Source: Thuidium tamariscinum (taxonomy: Eukaryota; Streptophyta; Bryopsida; Hypnales; Thuidiaceae). From it: 64,000 bases of DNA. The notes beneath the pieces were generated by a model, which was given only the letters and a program-made list of their open reading frames with translations, was not told the DNA's origin and ran no database searches. Of this stretch, positions 1 to 12,992 are shown one piece after another. The DNA lies in the NCBI GenBank assembly GCA_947034885.2, contig OX344755.2, positions 23,877,052-23,941,051 of the forward strand. Direction: 5' to 3'. Position numbers and translations under genes: made by a program. How positions within the stretch are numbered: position 1 is the first letter of the stretch; the number at the start of each line of letters is the position of its first letter.

Positions 1-2456
1 ACAAATTTCTTAAATTCTATTTATTTATTCTTTTCAAATTATACTCTTTTAGACCTAAAACCTTGTACTAAAATGCTTGAAACTATACAAAACAATTTGA
101 AATATAATTGGCATGACAATAGTGTTTCCATTTTGTACTCATTTTTTGCTATAATTGGATTTGTAGGGTCTCACTTTAGAAAAGATGATGTATATGATTT
201 TCTATAATTTGTCTAAAATGGTATATAATAAGTGGCTATAAATGTTAGGAAGAAGAAAAAACAATTTGTTTGATGAATCTTGTTTTGACAATATTTGCAC
301 CTGGATGCAAATGACAAACTACCAAACATACCTAAACAAATATGCATTACGGTCAAGATCATCAAAGGGAGGAATTGAAGTTGAGAGGTGCAAGATGCAC
401 CGAATGCCTCAAAAAAATTGGAAAAGTATTGAATACATTGCCAAAAGCACATGGTGTGGGAACTTGAGTACCACATCTGGAAGGAGAAGAATTTTTGGAA
501 GCACAAAGAAGATACTTGATGTACCTATTGGTGATGTAAGAGATTAATATAGATCAAACAAAGTCAACTTCTTGTAGCCATACGTTCAAAACTTCAAATA
601 TGGTCTAAAAAGTTTATAGAAGATTTAATAAAAGGTACTCAAAATTGCAATGATGTCAATCCTCTCTACTATGTGACGTTTGGTAGTATGCAAATGCGAT
701 TGTAACACATTGAAGTGGCATATTGCAAGGATCAAATACAAATTGAGTGCAAGATGCTTTGCTCAGCAACAGACATCAAACATCAAGTGTACTTTCAAGG
801 ATTGCAAAGGATAGAAAGGAAACCCAAGCTCCAACATATCATGGTAGAAAATAAGAGTTTTGAACTAAGTGAGAGGTGGTGGATTTCTCGTTCTGTTAGA
901 ATGACATTGAATGATGTGTAGAAGGTACAAAGAAGAAGTGAGTCATTGATTAGCCAGAGCTACTTGAAATTCAGTCTATACTAATATGGACCAATCTCAA
1001 TCGAGAGAAGACTTTACTCTTATAGGATGCAAGTTTTTGCCCCCACAACTAGCCCACATTATTGCCAACTAAATTCTTTACAATGGCTAAAATTTTTGAA
1101 CTTGTCTTTTTCAACCAATCATGTCCACCAAATCTAAATGCACATCCAATAGTAAAGAACAACCAAACAATTAAAAGACTTGCAAATGATCCAACTAAAG
1201 AACAATAAAACAAATAGAAAAGTGTTGGAAATATTAGAGGACAAATTCTGGAAGTAATCTTTATACCTCTTCTAGAACTTGGTGCAATAGTGGTGTTGGA
1301 GACTAGGGTGGAGTCAAATAAAAATGTATATCAAGTGACAATTGGTATATTTCCTTATATCCTATACGTATAAGCTCTAATTTTATCAGTATAGTAGTGT
1401 CCCTTGTCAAAAGAAAAGTGCAATGTGTAAATTGTAAGCACTTATACTATTTATATAGGTAATTTTGCAAGATGGATATTCATGATGACAAATTCATTTA
1501 TGCACTTAGATATAGCTTCAATGACTTGAAGCTATTTCTAGTTCAAGCAGAGATCATCATTGTTTCAAAGTAGGTATGGTTAGTTTTTGGTGTGTATTAC
1601 ATTCATATTATATTTCTTTACATATAGAGCAATTGAAATGATATATTCTAATTTTGAAGGCATCTTTTTTGGCATGTGTTTCTATTTTTTGACCTTTTTT
1701 TAATTCACTCACTTTTGGAATTGTCCATATACATTCCGGGTAGTGAAAAAAATACAATTTACTATTGGAATGTGATACAAGTCTTTGTATTTAAAGTGGT
1801 TGGCATATTCTTTGCTATGGTTCAGAAAAAAATTTATAAACTCTAAATACATAGCACTAAACAATAATTGCCCTAAAGTAGAGGATTCTATGATAATCCA
1901 CGGTTATAGGAGGCACGGTCATAGGTACCAAAATTTACTATAAATAATGAAAATTTTGTTCTAATTTTTGAAAAAGTCAACCAAAAACAAAATTCAACTA
2001 AAATTTCTCCAAAAAAAGGTGCTTCAGGCTCACCGCTCGCAACCTTCACACTCGCAACTCACAAGCTCACCGCTCCACGCTCGAGCGCTAGTGTCGTTGC
2101 TACACAAAGGCTTCAAATAAGGATTAAACACAAAATACTATGACATGAGATTGGGTTCATTTTTATGGAAACCTCCTACTCATTTGACTTGGAGTAAAGT
2201 TCTTCTCAAATTGTACACAACATTGTTATCATTTGGTCAATGCAAGCATCTTTACAATAAATACTTGTCCTTAAGATGCATTCAACATAATCCATTATTG
2301 CAACTAAATCCACATAAATTTTGGAGGCTAAGATATCCTCTTTAGGATACTATCTAATTGCTTAGATCAATGTCATTAAGGTCCATGTTAGAGCTAAAAA
2401 GGTAACTTAAATTTCTAATATTTTATTTGTAAATGTCTTTCTATTTCCACATTCTT
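1..2456. other. AT-rich DNA without a convincing gene
   Basis: Only short open frames occur (for example at 242-547 and 715-921 on the plus strand), with no domain I recognise and no sustained coding composition. The stretch 230-960 has a mildly coding-like texture and may be a decayed transposon or retroelement remnant; I cannot classify it. Confidence 0.5.
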
Positions 2457-2935
2457 GGATAAGTGCCATATTTTTTCAATTTTGTCTTCCCATTTTTCTT
2501 CAACTAATCTAAGTCTAATATTGAAATCTCAAAAATATTACATTCCCTTCTTTTTTTTAAAGTACTAGGGGGGGTTTCCATTGAATTTTAATAGAAACTC
2601 TATCTCCATAATGTTTTGGTAGAAGTTCAAGTATACATTTTTGAATAAGTGTCATTTTTTAAAATTTTGTCTTCCCATTTTTTTTCCCAATAATCTAAGT
2701 CTAATTTTGAGATCTCAAAAATATTACATTTCCTTTTTTTTAAAGTACTAGGGGGGGGGGGGATCCATTGAATTTTAATAGAAACTCTATCTCCATAATG
2801 TTTTGGTAGAAGTTCAAGTATACATTTTTGAATAAGTGTCATTTTTTAAAATTTTGTCTTCCCATTTTTTTTTCCCACTAATCTAAGTCTAATACTGAGA
2901 TCCCAAAAATATTACATTCCCTTTGTTTCATATTG
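2457..2935. repeat. Tandem repeat, ~187-bp period, 2.5 copies
   Basis: The words gaataagtgtcat, tgtcttcccat and ctaatctaagtctaat recur at about 2457, 2642 and 2830. Each unit contains a T-rich run, a poly-G run next to aaagtacta, and gttttggtagaagttcaagtat. Copies differ by small indels in homopolymers, so this is a non-coding local duplication. Confidence 0.8.
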
Positions 2936-3380
2936 AGATTTGCTTCACCCTTACAAGAAATTGCCATTGAAAACTTTGAAGATGACACATTGTATCTTCT
3001 TAGTCCTTTAGGGATTAAGCATTTGAAATATCATGAAATTGAGGGTTGTCCTCCTCCATAATTGAGCTCTCATAGAACTCAACATTCCTAAGTAAAAGTA
3101 TGATATTTTTTATTGAGGTTTGAAGGTTCATGATTTCTTGGAGAAAGAGCCAATAGGGCTTGGTGGTGAAGGGGTTGGAAATACCTTTAAAAGCTTCTAT
3201 GTGCATCAAATGGTAAATCACTTTGGAGTAACTATTGCTACATAGTAATTTAGATGCTGCTTTTAATGAGAATGAAGTGGGATATAATGTGGAACTAGGA
3301 GGAATCTCTGAATCTCTCAAATAATACCTGTTACAGCTGGGTTAATAACTGTCCACCTTGCTCAGGCCAGCTGGTCATGT
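2936..3380. other. AT-rich spacer left of element A
   Basis: No supportable gene. One plus frame near 2950-3050 has a leucine-rich texture ending in EIEGCPPP, faintly like plant NLR leucine-rich repeats, but it stops at once and has no neighbouring repeats. Confidence 0.3.
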
Positions 3381-3890
3381 AAGGCGACCGCGCGTACAGC
3401 AACCGCGCTTTCCAAAAATTGAAAACCTGCAAAGGTGCGACCGCGGGTCAGGGGCGACCTCAGGTGCCAGAACTACTGCCCGCCACCTCCATGCGCGGTC
3501 GCCCGTCCGGGGAGTGCGACCGCGGGTCAGGGGCGACCTCGGGTGCCAGAACTGCCGCCCGACACCTCCAAGCGCGGTCGCCCGTCCGGGGAGTGTGACC
3601 GCGGGTCAAGGGCAACCTCCGGTGCCAGAACCTAAACCGCCACCTCCATGCGCGGTCGCCCGTCCGGAGAGTGCGACCGCACTTGGGGCGACCACGGGTC
3701 ATTTTTTGCAGTTCCTCACCCTGTCCCGCGGTCGCCCTTCCACGCGCGGTCGCCCCACTACCCGCAGTCGCCCTCGTACGTGCGGTCGTCTTTGCAGGCA
3801 CCGTCGCCCCCATTACCCGCGGTCGCCCATTACCCGCGGTCGCCCTGTTCACCCGAAGTCGCCCTGTACCCGCAGTCGCCCCTGTGGCGA
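3381..3890. repeat. Subterminal array A-left (GCGGTCGCCC words)
   Basis: About 500 bp made almost wholly of GCGGTCGCCC, CGCAGTCGCCC and the reverse complement GGGCGACC(GC), in both orientations and irregularly spaced by 5-20 bp. It is extremely CpG-rich against an AT-rich background. Open frames here in all phases are composition artefacts, not genes. It ends a few bases before a TATA box that precedes the transposase gene. Confidence 0.85.
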
Positions 3891-3895
3891 CAGAG

Positions 3896-3902
3896 TATAA
3901 AA
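3896..3902 (+). promoter_or_regulatory. TATA box of transposase gene A
   Basis: TATAAAA lies directly after the last array word and 227 bp upstream of the chosen ATG at 4129. The same array, TATA, leader, ATG order recurs at other genes in the window. Confidence 0.6.
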
Positions 3903-4128
3903 CTGCAGCTGAAACACCGAGGGATTACCTTGCTTCAGTGATTAGACTCTAGCCTTGAACCTTCGAAAGAGGCTTCTTGCGGATGTTTTGGTTCATTGGA
4001 GGGCAAGAGCCTTGCTTTGAGGGGGTTTAAAAACCCTCTCACAGTAGGTAGCATTGTCATAACTTTTTCCTCGTTACTGGATTTTTGGATCGATTTTTTG
4101 GGGGTGAAACTCATTGTGGATTCACACC

Positions 4129-7100
4129 ATGGTTGTCCCAGGTGGTGGTCAAGGTCGGCCCGATACGCGTAGGGCTACAAAAGATTGGGACCCTTGGCTT
4201 GTACCGTGCGTTCCAAATGATAATTCATCCTATGCTCGGAAATGCGTGTTTTGCGGGTGGAGCAAAGTCTTTGTGCGGAAAAGGGCATTTAGTCACTTTG
4301 GATATGGTGGCTCGGCAACAGCAGACCATTGTCCAAAAATCCCTAGAAGTGCACGTGAAAAGTTTATGACTTGCAGCGGAAACGTTCCAAAAGCCATGAG
4401 CTTTGAAGAATTGTTTGAAACACCATTTGTGGGCAATGAGGCCATTGGTGCGGCATAATCCCTCATTCAAGAGGTAGAGGGTGGTGAGGTGGGTGGTTCT
4501 TCAAATCCAACAGGTCCAACCGGCCCGACAAACCCTACCCCAGATTCAGTGGATTCTACTCCAAGTACGATTGACAAAACAGGAAGCCGCCCTGTGGTTT
4601 CTCGTCAAAGAAGTATGGATGAAGCATTACAAATAGGCTTGAGACAAAAGTTGGATGTGACGTGGGCTTCATTTTTTTATGAAGCCAATATTGCATTCAA
4701 CGTCACGCGACACCCTGCATTTATAAATGCAGTGAAGGAAACTGCAGCAGCTGGAATTTTATATCGTCCACCAGCATTCAACGCGTTGCGTACCAAGATG
4801 ATTGATGTGAAGAAAGAAGTTGTCCAAAAAATGGTCAATGACCGGACAAAGAACTCTATTGCGCAATATGGAGCAACTATTTGTTCAGATGGGTGGTCAG
4901 ATACCAATAGGCGACCGTTGATGAACGTGATGCTCGTTTGTCCAGCAGGGGATGTGTTTTTGGGATCAGAGGACAGTACGGGAGCGAAGAAGGACATTGC
5001 CTACACGACAGCTTTAATGTCGAAGTACATAGACAAGGCCGGTCCTTCAAATATTGTGCAATTGTGTACAGACAATGCTTCAGTAATGATTGGAACTATG
5101 TCATATTTGTTACTGAAATATCCCCACATGTACAAACAAGGGTGTGCGGCTCACATCTTGGATTTGCTTTTGGAAGATTGGAAAAAGTCTCAAACGATGA
5201 AGGATTTGGTAAGCGAGTGTAGGACAATGGTGAAGCATATAAGGAAATACCATTTCACTATGGCTTTGTTTCGGAAACATTCTCCAAACAAAATGCTTAG
5301 GCTGCCTACTTTGACACGGTTTGCCACCAATTTCCTTATAGTAGACCGCCTGCTCGATTGCAAACAAGCTTTGCAAACCGTGGTTGCAGATGACGCTTAC
5401 ATGACCTTCGAGTTCAGTTTGCAGAATCGGACTAATGGAGGTACCATTAGGCGCAAAGCAATGGATGTTCGGCTAAACATTCATTCTGAAAGGTTTTGGT
5501 CAAAATGCAAGAATTTCGTGTTTATGATAGAGCCAGTACTCGTTGCTCTACGACACTTTGATGGCAAAAAACCAGCAATGCCAAAAGCTTGGTTGATAAT
5601 GTTCGAGTTGAAGAAACACGTGTATGCTCTCAGGGATCCTCCATTTCTTTTAGACCCTGTGGTTGCAACGCGTTACGAGAAGAAATTTGAAGCTCGTTGG
5701 AAGTTAATGCGAACGGACCTCCACTATGCAAGAGCACTCTTGAATCCGTTTTTGGCAGGAGTAGAAGAAATTCAAAACGATGGGGCGGCCAAAGCAGCTT
5801 TGAATCGAGTCATACGAAAACTAGCTCCATCATTAGGAGTTTCAGTGGTCATGGCAATGCAAGAGCTTGTCCAATTTGAGGAGAAGACAGGGCCATTTGA
5901 TCCCCGAGAAGAGGTTCTCGACATCACAAAGACCAATTTAGAACCTCATCAATGGTGGAATCATGTAGACAGCGATGCTCTTCCGAAGATTGCAAAGAGA
6001 ATTCTAGGGTTGACTTGTTCAGCATCTTCATGTGAACGAAACTGGAGCATGTATTCATTCGTGCACAGTAAAACGCGAAATCATTTGACCACAAAGAAGG
6101 CTCAAGATTTGGTGTACATTTATGCTAACTGCCACTTGGAACGTCAAAAGCGTGGGTACAATGCTACTCAATTTTATGAAAGGGTCCTCGTGGATGGAGA
6201 CACTGATGAAGAGAGGGACGAGCCTATGCCTTCAGGATCGGAGGACGAGGGTTATTTTGATTTTATCGAAGATAATTTAGTCCGAAGAGAAGAAGAAGAT
6301 CTCTTGCGCGATCACAATGAATGGGCAGATATGGTCCCACCTCCACCAAGTCCACTGCTATATCGATATGGAAACACATTTGCAAGTGGCAATGATGCGG
6401 AAAGTGTTGCTGAGGAAGAACTTTTTCGTTCTCCAGAGCGGAACCCTGATGATGCGTGGGTCGGAAATTGGGGCACAGTTTCACCACGAACTGCAGCAAG
6501 AACACCTTCTGACAACAACGAACAAGCAGATAATCAAATGCCTGCCTCAGATGTTCAAGAAACATCTCCAGTACCAACACGTATTCCTTCAAGCAGAGCA
6601 ATGAATATTGGAAACATTGCACCAATCAATGCGGGAATTGAAGCAGAAGAAGAGGTGGATCACATTGAAGAGGTTGTAGAAGAAGTAACTCCTATTTCAG
6701 TAGCAATGAATTCACCAACCATACAAACAACGGAGGCAGCTGAGTATGATTCAGATGCGCCACTGAATACCATCCTCAACCGAAGTCGGAACGTTTCCTT
6801 GACTCGAGGTGGACATACAGGGCAGACTACAGTCAGAAGGTCAGTCACAAATCCTTCTATAAGGGGCCGTGCGCCCAGAGGGGAAGATACAAGCCAAGGT
6901 AGAGTCAGAAGATCGGCCCCTAGTTCATCGACAAGGACGCCTTTGGATGGAGGTCCACTATCCAGCATCAATGAAGAAGTCCCCGAGTCCGCTCCACAAG
7001 CCACCCAACCAACCCCAGTGTCTGAGCCAAGAGAAATATCGTTGGAAGAACGACTACGCAATAGCAACAATAGAGACAGAAGTAAAAAAAGGCGCATTAG

Positions 7101-7497
7101 AAGAGTAGATGAAAGGACACACAGACATCCGAAGCGCGCAAATCAAATTGTGGAACCTTGTAGGCTTGGGGCAGGGTGCTCTACGCAAGAGGTCCAGCAA
7201 TCAAGCCAATCAATAGCGGTTCAAGCAGGTCCTGAATCTGTAGTTGATGGAATTATTGATGCAACGCATCCCACAAAACGACTAGTCCAGACTGCGATTC
7301 CTGGTGGTCAAGACATAGTTGTGCGGAATTTGACCTCGGAGGTGGAAAGAGAAATACGACCAGAACCAATAACAAGAGAAGAGGACGAGAATGACAGCTC
7401 AAGCCACGATAGCGACACAGACGCTGGTTACGCATCGCGCGAAGATACGGACCCTGATGCTGACGAAGTGCAGAACGATTTAGATTTTTGTTTGTAA
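4129..7497 (+). CDS. hAT-superfamily transposase (BED, DUF659, hAT dimerisation)
   Basis: This gene would encode the cut-and-paste transposase of unit A. From the ATG at 4129 a BED-like zinc finger is seen with ligands C39, C42, H56 and C68. The DUF659 / RNase H-like core follows, with CSDGWSD (D254) and CTDNAS (D315), then a helical insertion and the hAT C-terminal dimerisation region with CERNWSMYSFVHSK carrying the final acidic residue E636. About 450 further residues are acidic and Arg/Ser/Pro-rich low-complexity sequence. One in-frame TAA at 4456-4458 separates the zinc finger from the rest; the frame is otherwise open to the TAA at 7495. If translation restarts downstream the first ATG is at 4615, which would lose DNA binding. 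The stop probably replaced a CAA codon. The frame after it is 1002 codons long, so decay is recent. Family assignment is firm. Confidence 0.9.
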
Positions 7498-9310
7498 CTA
7501 GATATTAGTCCAATTGTTTGGAAGGTAAATTAGTCCCACTGTATCTTCCAAAAATGTTTTTTTGAAAAGATTTCTAGCAGAAGTTTATAGCCTAGTAGTT
7601 TAGTACCTTACATATTGATATGTTGTAGCACCTTACTAGGCATTTTCATCGTATTTCGACATATTAACTTTGGGGTTACTTTATTATTTTCTAGCCTTTG
7701 GTTTAGTTGGTTAACCTCACAGATTTTTAACTAAGTATATTTCTACCCAAATTGCTCCAAAATTGCGTTTTGTAATACAAGTGCAATGTTTTTGAAATTT
7801 TTGTTGTCACATATGAAATGGTGAGATATTCTTGTGGGATGGTTTCAGAAGATGTGGAGAAAATCTTCACCGTGTACATTGCAAGATATTAACATTTGTA
7901 CTAGCAAAACCCCTTTTTTTCCGGCAATTGGCCAATTGCCCTTCACAAGGTGACAATAGTATAAAAAACACTCAAAATTGATGGTTATTCTTTAAACTCA
8001 TATTAGAATCAAAGTGGTATGTATGCTCTACATTCTACAAATTTGTAATCATTTGGAATTGTTCAACATATGGGAGAAAAAACATTAAGTTAGAAACCAA
8101 CAAAAAAATAGAAAATGCTTGAAAATACTAAGTTGTCAACAAATTATTTATAAAAATGACAAATGCCAATTACTTTAGTTAAAGTATTGTAAGAAACAAT
8201 CTTCATCCAATGTTTCACTTTTTTTTCAAAAATAAAAAAAATTGAATGGAATAAAGAATTTCAAACTTTTTTGGTAGAGTAGAGATTCTATAAGTACCCA
8301 TTGACTACCCCAAACTAAAATTCCTCATAACTTTTGACTCATGTATTGAAATGGAATGATTCAAAGGTTTACACATAGATAAAAATCTAATAAAGATATT
8401 TCAAATTTTTATTTCTTAATGTCACAATTTCTAAAGAAGTTTTTTTTTGGTGCCCGGGCTACGCACAATTTTAAAGGAAACAACACGTCATGTCCTAACT
8501 TTTTGATCGTGTAGTCAAAAGGGATTATATTGTTGGTCCTTTTCCCCTAAGTTGCGGGCACATGTTGTGTCAAAATTTCAAAGAAAAGAAAATCAAATTC
8601 AATAGGTAGTGAGATCCCTAGAAATGCAATTCGGGGCTTTACGGGTTAATGATTGTGTCAATTCAATTCAATACACCACCAACACAAAGGTCCTTTAGAG
8701 GCACACCCTCACACCCCTACAAGAAAAAATTCAAAATGTATAATATATTGTTGTTATTTAAAATGAAAACTACAATGAAGTGTAGACCTGTAGTAATAAT
8801 CAAGGATTGTAGTTTAAAAGGTCACAATGCTATAAATAAACTTTGAAAATGGTAGTTATATTTTAAAACCATTCTATAAGGCAAGCTCGGTATACGCTTC
8901 AAACAAAATTAAAGACTATTGGAATTGTACATTATATAGGAAAAAGATTGTAGAGTACATTTTGAGAAGCTATAAATTGACCGGGGTTATGCTTGTAAAG
9001 CCCTTTCATCCCGTTTTTTTTAATCATAAACTTTTTAGATTAGACTTGTAAACGGAGGGTTGAATGACTTCAAATCTCTTTGGCAATTTGGATACTATAG
9101 TGATTAAACATTATAATCTTTCAATCCATAAGTGATATATGTTTTGTTCTCCTAAATGATCTCTGACATGTCTAGTTTGAATTAGAATGGTTACATTTTA
9201 AATTTTCTTTCTTAAAGCTCATCATGAAGTAATTTTTTTCTTCACTTTAGAAATTAGAACAAATTCCTAGAAACTCCCCCAAAGGCCTTGAGCATTTAGG
9301 GGTAAAAAAC
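7498..9310. other. AT-rich 3' region of unit A, no gene
   Basis: This stretch holds the 3' flank of the transposase gene. No frame longer than about 65 codons has recognisable content. In unit E the corresponding space holds a kinase gene on the other strand; nothing kinase-like is visible here. Confidence 0.6.
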
Positions 9311-9606
9311 ACCCGCGGTCACCATCAAAGACAGAGGCGCGGTCGCCCTGCACCCGAGGTTGCCCCTAACCAGAAGTCGCCCTTCTCTTGTACCCGAGGT
9401 CGCCCTATACCCGAAGTCGCCCTTCCATTGCACCCGCGGTCGCGAAAGAGACGCAGTCGCGCTGGATTTTTAACCCGCGGTCACGCTTGAGCCCGGTACC
9501 CGTGGTCGCCTCTGCACCCGCTGTCGCCTACCCGCAGTCGCCCTGAAAATCAGATGCGCGGTCGCCCTTACCAGAGACGCGGTCGCCCCACCCGTAGTCG
9601 CCCTGC
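9311..9606. repeat. Subterminal array A-right (GCGGTCGCCC words)
   Basis: ACCCGCGGTCGCCC, CCCGAAGTCGCCC and similar words recur about every 15-25 bp, mostly in one orientation. The core is the same as in the array at 3381-3890. Confidence 0.8.
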
Positions 9607-9639
9607 CTCGCTTTCCACGTCAACGTGGACAGCCTGCCA

Positions 9640-11050
9640 CGTAGGCAAAAACTTTTTACTTCGCGGTAAAAAAATTTACCCTTGCGCGACAGGACAGGAC
9701 GGGGTAGCGACAGGTTGTCTTATACGACACGCGACATCGGACGTCTAACACGACGCCGAAACCCAAAAATATGTCTAACAGAACAACCCTGGTTGGCAGA
9801 CCTTCCGGTGGACAGAACTTTCCTATGGCGGCCGCTTAACTCCGCACGAATCCGCCCCTGCGGTTCCGGAACCTCCTTCGCGTCACTCCTGGATTCACAC
9901 TGAATCACCGTTCTGGTGAATTAAAGGCTCCACGCTCAAACTCACGACTCAAAACCTTGGATCTCGGAAGTTGGTCACTCAGTTCGGATTTCAGTTGCCT
10001 AAGAATCCGGATTCCTCCTCACTCGTCCCTCTTGCCTCTCAACACTTCAACAAACACACCAAGAAAGACTCAAATACAAGTCAGAGCTAGATTGTCCATT
10101 CGCCGGCTCAGATTAAAGAAGGGAATGAAATACAATGGAATATGCACTAGGAAAGAATGACAGGCCAACTAACTTGCTTGCCCCTTAAAAGCTCAAAACA
10201 AAACGAAAGTCAAAGCCTAAAAACAGAAACGGAATGCCAACAAGGCAAAAAGGAAATCCGAAACAACCAATCGGAACCCAACCGGATTATCCGGAAAGGT
10301 CCGGCCAATTGATCCTAAAGTTCCGGATCGGGACCCACACCCAAGAAATCCGTCCAGGAAACTTCCGTCCAAAATCAAAATCCTAACTACTCAACTCTGT
10401 CCTACTTACGCGCCCGCTTCGATGTAGTACTCGCGGGCGGAACTGAACTCCTCCGCGTCATTGCCTTGGGAGCGGGAGCCTTCTTGGTGGCGGATCGGGT
10501 CTGCCTCTTCTGAATCGGAACCGATGGCGTTCCGCTGTCTTCCGTCGAGGTCTCATCCGAATCCGCCTCGAAGCTTTCTGACCGCTCCACTTCCTGGAAT
10601 CCGCCCTGCTCCCTAGCTTCATCACGGATGATGAGGGGCGGATTGTCTTCCCTGTCCGAGTCATCCAGGATGACTGTCTTGTTGCGCGGATCCTTGCCTG
10701 GAACCTTGTCTGGCTCGTTCATGTGGGCGAACTTCTCCGGATTCTCCCTGGCCGGATTCGATAGGGCCTTCACCTAGATCTCTAGGTCGAGCCGCAGTGA
10801 TGCCCTCTTCTCTTGCGGTTCCGTAGGTGTATTTGATGGTCCGGCCGCATTCGGATCCGATCCGAGCTCACCGAGGTTCTTCACGACCGGCGAGTTTCTG
10901 AGTAACTTCCGATCCGTCGACATTCGTCCTTGCGCTCTGGGGCTGAAGTCCGTGTAAACCTACTGGTTGAACAAGCTTGACAGGCCTTCCCCCAATTCCG
11001 GATTGAGAGCCCCAATCAAGGCCCTCATCTCCTTCAGTACCCCCTCCATC
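9640..11050 (-). other. GC-richer coding-like remnant, probable retroelement fossil
   Basis: On the minus strand the part 11050-10402 has coding-like composition: an acidic, Pro/Ser/Thr-rich stretch ending in a basic tail (TRSATKKAPAPKAMTRR, then SKRARK). Part 10400-9640 is non-coding and GC-richer than its surroundings. Low-complexity gag-like proteins look like this, but there is no zinc knuckle, protease or polymerase in view. It looks broken. An unrelated transposon accessory gene is also possible. Confidence 0.3.
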
Positions 11051-11054
11051 CAGG

Positions 11055-11285
11055 GCTGTGCGGACGTCCGGGCGTCCGCGTCCGCGTCCGGCACCCCGCG
11101 GGCGTCCTGTGACATTTAAATTTCCTTATTTAGTGCACCCGGTAAAATATAGAGGCGGACGGCCGCCCCGGCAGGCGGCGTTGGAGGTCCCGTCCGACCG
11201 CCTGTCCGCCCCGACCGCCAACGTCCGCCACGAAAGCGATCCCGTCTGCTCCGACCGACTGCGTCCGCCACGCGTCCGTGATTCT
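11055..11285. repeat. Subterminal array B-left (GTCCGCC words)
   Basis: Clustered CGTCCGCG, GACCGCCTGTCCGCC and GGCGGACGG words of the GCGGACG class, interrupted by a short AT-rich segment at 11115-11150. It is the likely left end of unit B, whose other array is at 18399-18700. Confidence 0.65.
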
Positions 11286-11289
11286 CACT

Positions 11290-12992
11290 TTCAATATAGC
11301 CATTTTGGTATTTAACTTAAAATAAGAAAATGAAGCTTGAAAACTTTTCTTTTTATTTGAACTTAAAATTTTGAAAAATTCCAAGAATTGAAAAATTTAT
11401 TGCAATTGCAAGTTCTATGTGTTGAAATCCGTCAAACACAATACATTGTCTTTTTCATTCATATTTATTCGTTTTAAGATCAATCCTTAATTTCAATTGC
11501 AATATTCAGTTTTCCATTTAACATTCATTAATGGTGAAAATTTCAAACTATTCCAATATATAGTATAATTGATATAATTTTCTTAATTTTTTACTTTAAA
11601 ATTATTACAATAATATGTAGTTTTCATCAAGCAATTTGTAGAAAAATAGAATATGTAGAAAGTAGAATTTTACAATAGAATTTCTCTTGATAATGTATAA
11701 AATCAAAAATTTAATTTTCTTTAATAGCCAAATTTGACTTTGAGGTCTTTGTTATTGTAGTTTTTGGTTCAAAATTTTTGAAAGGCAAATTGAAAATTAT
11801 ATATAGTGATCTTCACTTATACTTGTACCTTTGGAAGAAATTGAAAGTATTTCGGATTTTTTCTGCTAGTTTTCCTATATTTATTTTTAATTTTTGTAAA
11901 AAAATGATAACGATTAGAATTTTTCTCAAAATCAATTGCTCCCATTTTTGGTTCAATTGATAATCAACTATTGTTTCAATCAAATTTTTGTTTCAATTGA
12001 TTTGGTTATTTTTGTTTCAATTAAAAATCGGCACAAAATCAATTGAAACCAAAATATAAATTTTATATCGATAAAATTCATAGTTTCTATTCCATTTGGT
12101 CAAATATCATGCTTAAGCTAAAATAAGCATATCTTATTTTGTTCAAACATCAATCTTATATTTTTATTACTTGAAACTATGAATTTTATATCACTATGAG
12201 GAAATTCAAATGATTTTGAGAGAAATTTTAGTCATCTTTTTAGTTGCAAATATTAATTGGTGGGGAAATTCACAATAAAATTTTGGAACAATGTACCCTA
12301 TTACTTGAACAAGTTAACAAAAAGATCGATAAGTTGGTTTTCTTAAAAAAAATTTAATCATGAAGATTTTGATTTTTGACATTCCTTTCAGGACAAGTTT
12401 TTAGTATTTTGAAGTGCATTTCGGGCACCAGTCCTTTTGGGGTTAATGGCATTTTCGAATTTTGAATCATGATCTCTCCATGTCATGATTTTATTTAAAA
12501 TTGCCATAAATTTCTCAGAGCTCCGCAAAAAGAATTTTGTCACTTGAATTTTATTTGTGAAACGTTTGTACACCTCTGAAAAATATATAACTCTCTTGAA
12601 GTTCACCCTAACATACTCAGATTGCAAGTCAGGGCGCTAATAGGTACTTCTACCTTACTTACTACTTAGACCTTATACATCATGCAAATTGTTACACAAC
12701 CTTATCAAGTATCTATGTGCACAACAACATCTACCAACAATAAATACTATTGATCTCATTCCCCCCCCTATGAATACATTTGCCTATCAAGTATCAAAGA
12801 TCATAAACATTAATAGCTGAAATTTTCAAATGCTTTCAGTAATTCAAAAAATATAATAGATTTCATTTGGGTTGCCATACATTGGTGCTCCGTATATATA
12901 CTACATATTATATATGCCGCACGTGTACATTCTCTCTATAACATAGACTACATATCATTCTATACTTACGTATGCTACTATACTATGCCGAT
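11290..12992. other. AT-rich interior of unit B, no gene
   Basis: Long A/T runs and weakly repeated words; no domain-bearing frame. It is the 3' flank of the kinase-like gene on the minus strand. Confidence 0.6.

Larger units (their letters stand above)
3381..9606 (+). mobile_element. hAT-type DNA transposon unit A
   Basis: A single transposase gene is flanked by two arrays (3381-3890 and 9311-9606) built from the same word, GCGGTCGCCC and its complement, found in no other array of the window. That private match is the reason for pairing them as left and right subterminal regions. I could not identify perfect terminal inverted repeats or an 8-bp target duplication, so outer limits are approximate. 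No kinase or RING gene is present between the transposase and the right array, unlike unit E. Confidence 0.6.

Noticed and set aside
3003-3016. Another TTAA-family end (gtcctttagggatta)
   Set aside because: Only one short end-like phrase is present, the flank is ATTAAG, and no internal similarity to the family follows.
2945-3050. Leucine-rich repeat remnant of a plant NLR gene
   Set aside because: One frame reads EIEGCPPP-like text, but there is only one candidate repeat and no NB-ARC or further repeats nearby.
3358-3900. Long overlapping open frames on both strands in the GC-rich arrays (also 18368-18673, 25093-25642, 30911-31343, 46817-47209)
   Set aside because: They exist in many phases because the repeated words lack stop codons; composition is Arg/Pro/Gly-rich in every frame and no domain is present.
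3340-9650. Terminal inverted repeats of unit A from the shared phrase CTGTCCAC
   Set aside because: The agreement is about 12 bases with mismatches and the flanking 8 bases do not match, so no hAT target duplication can be claimed.
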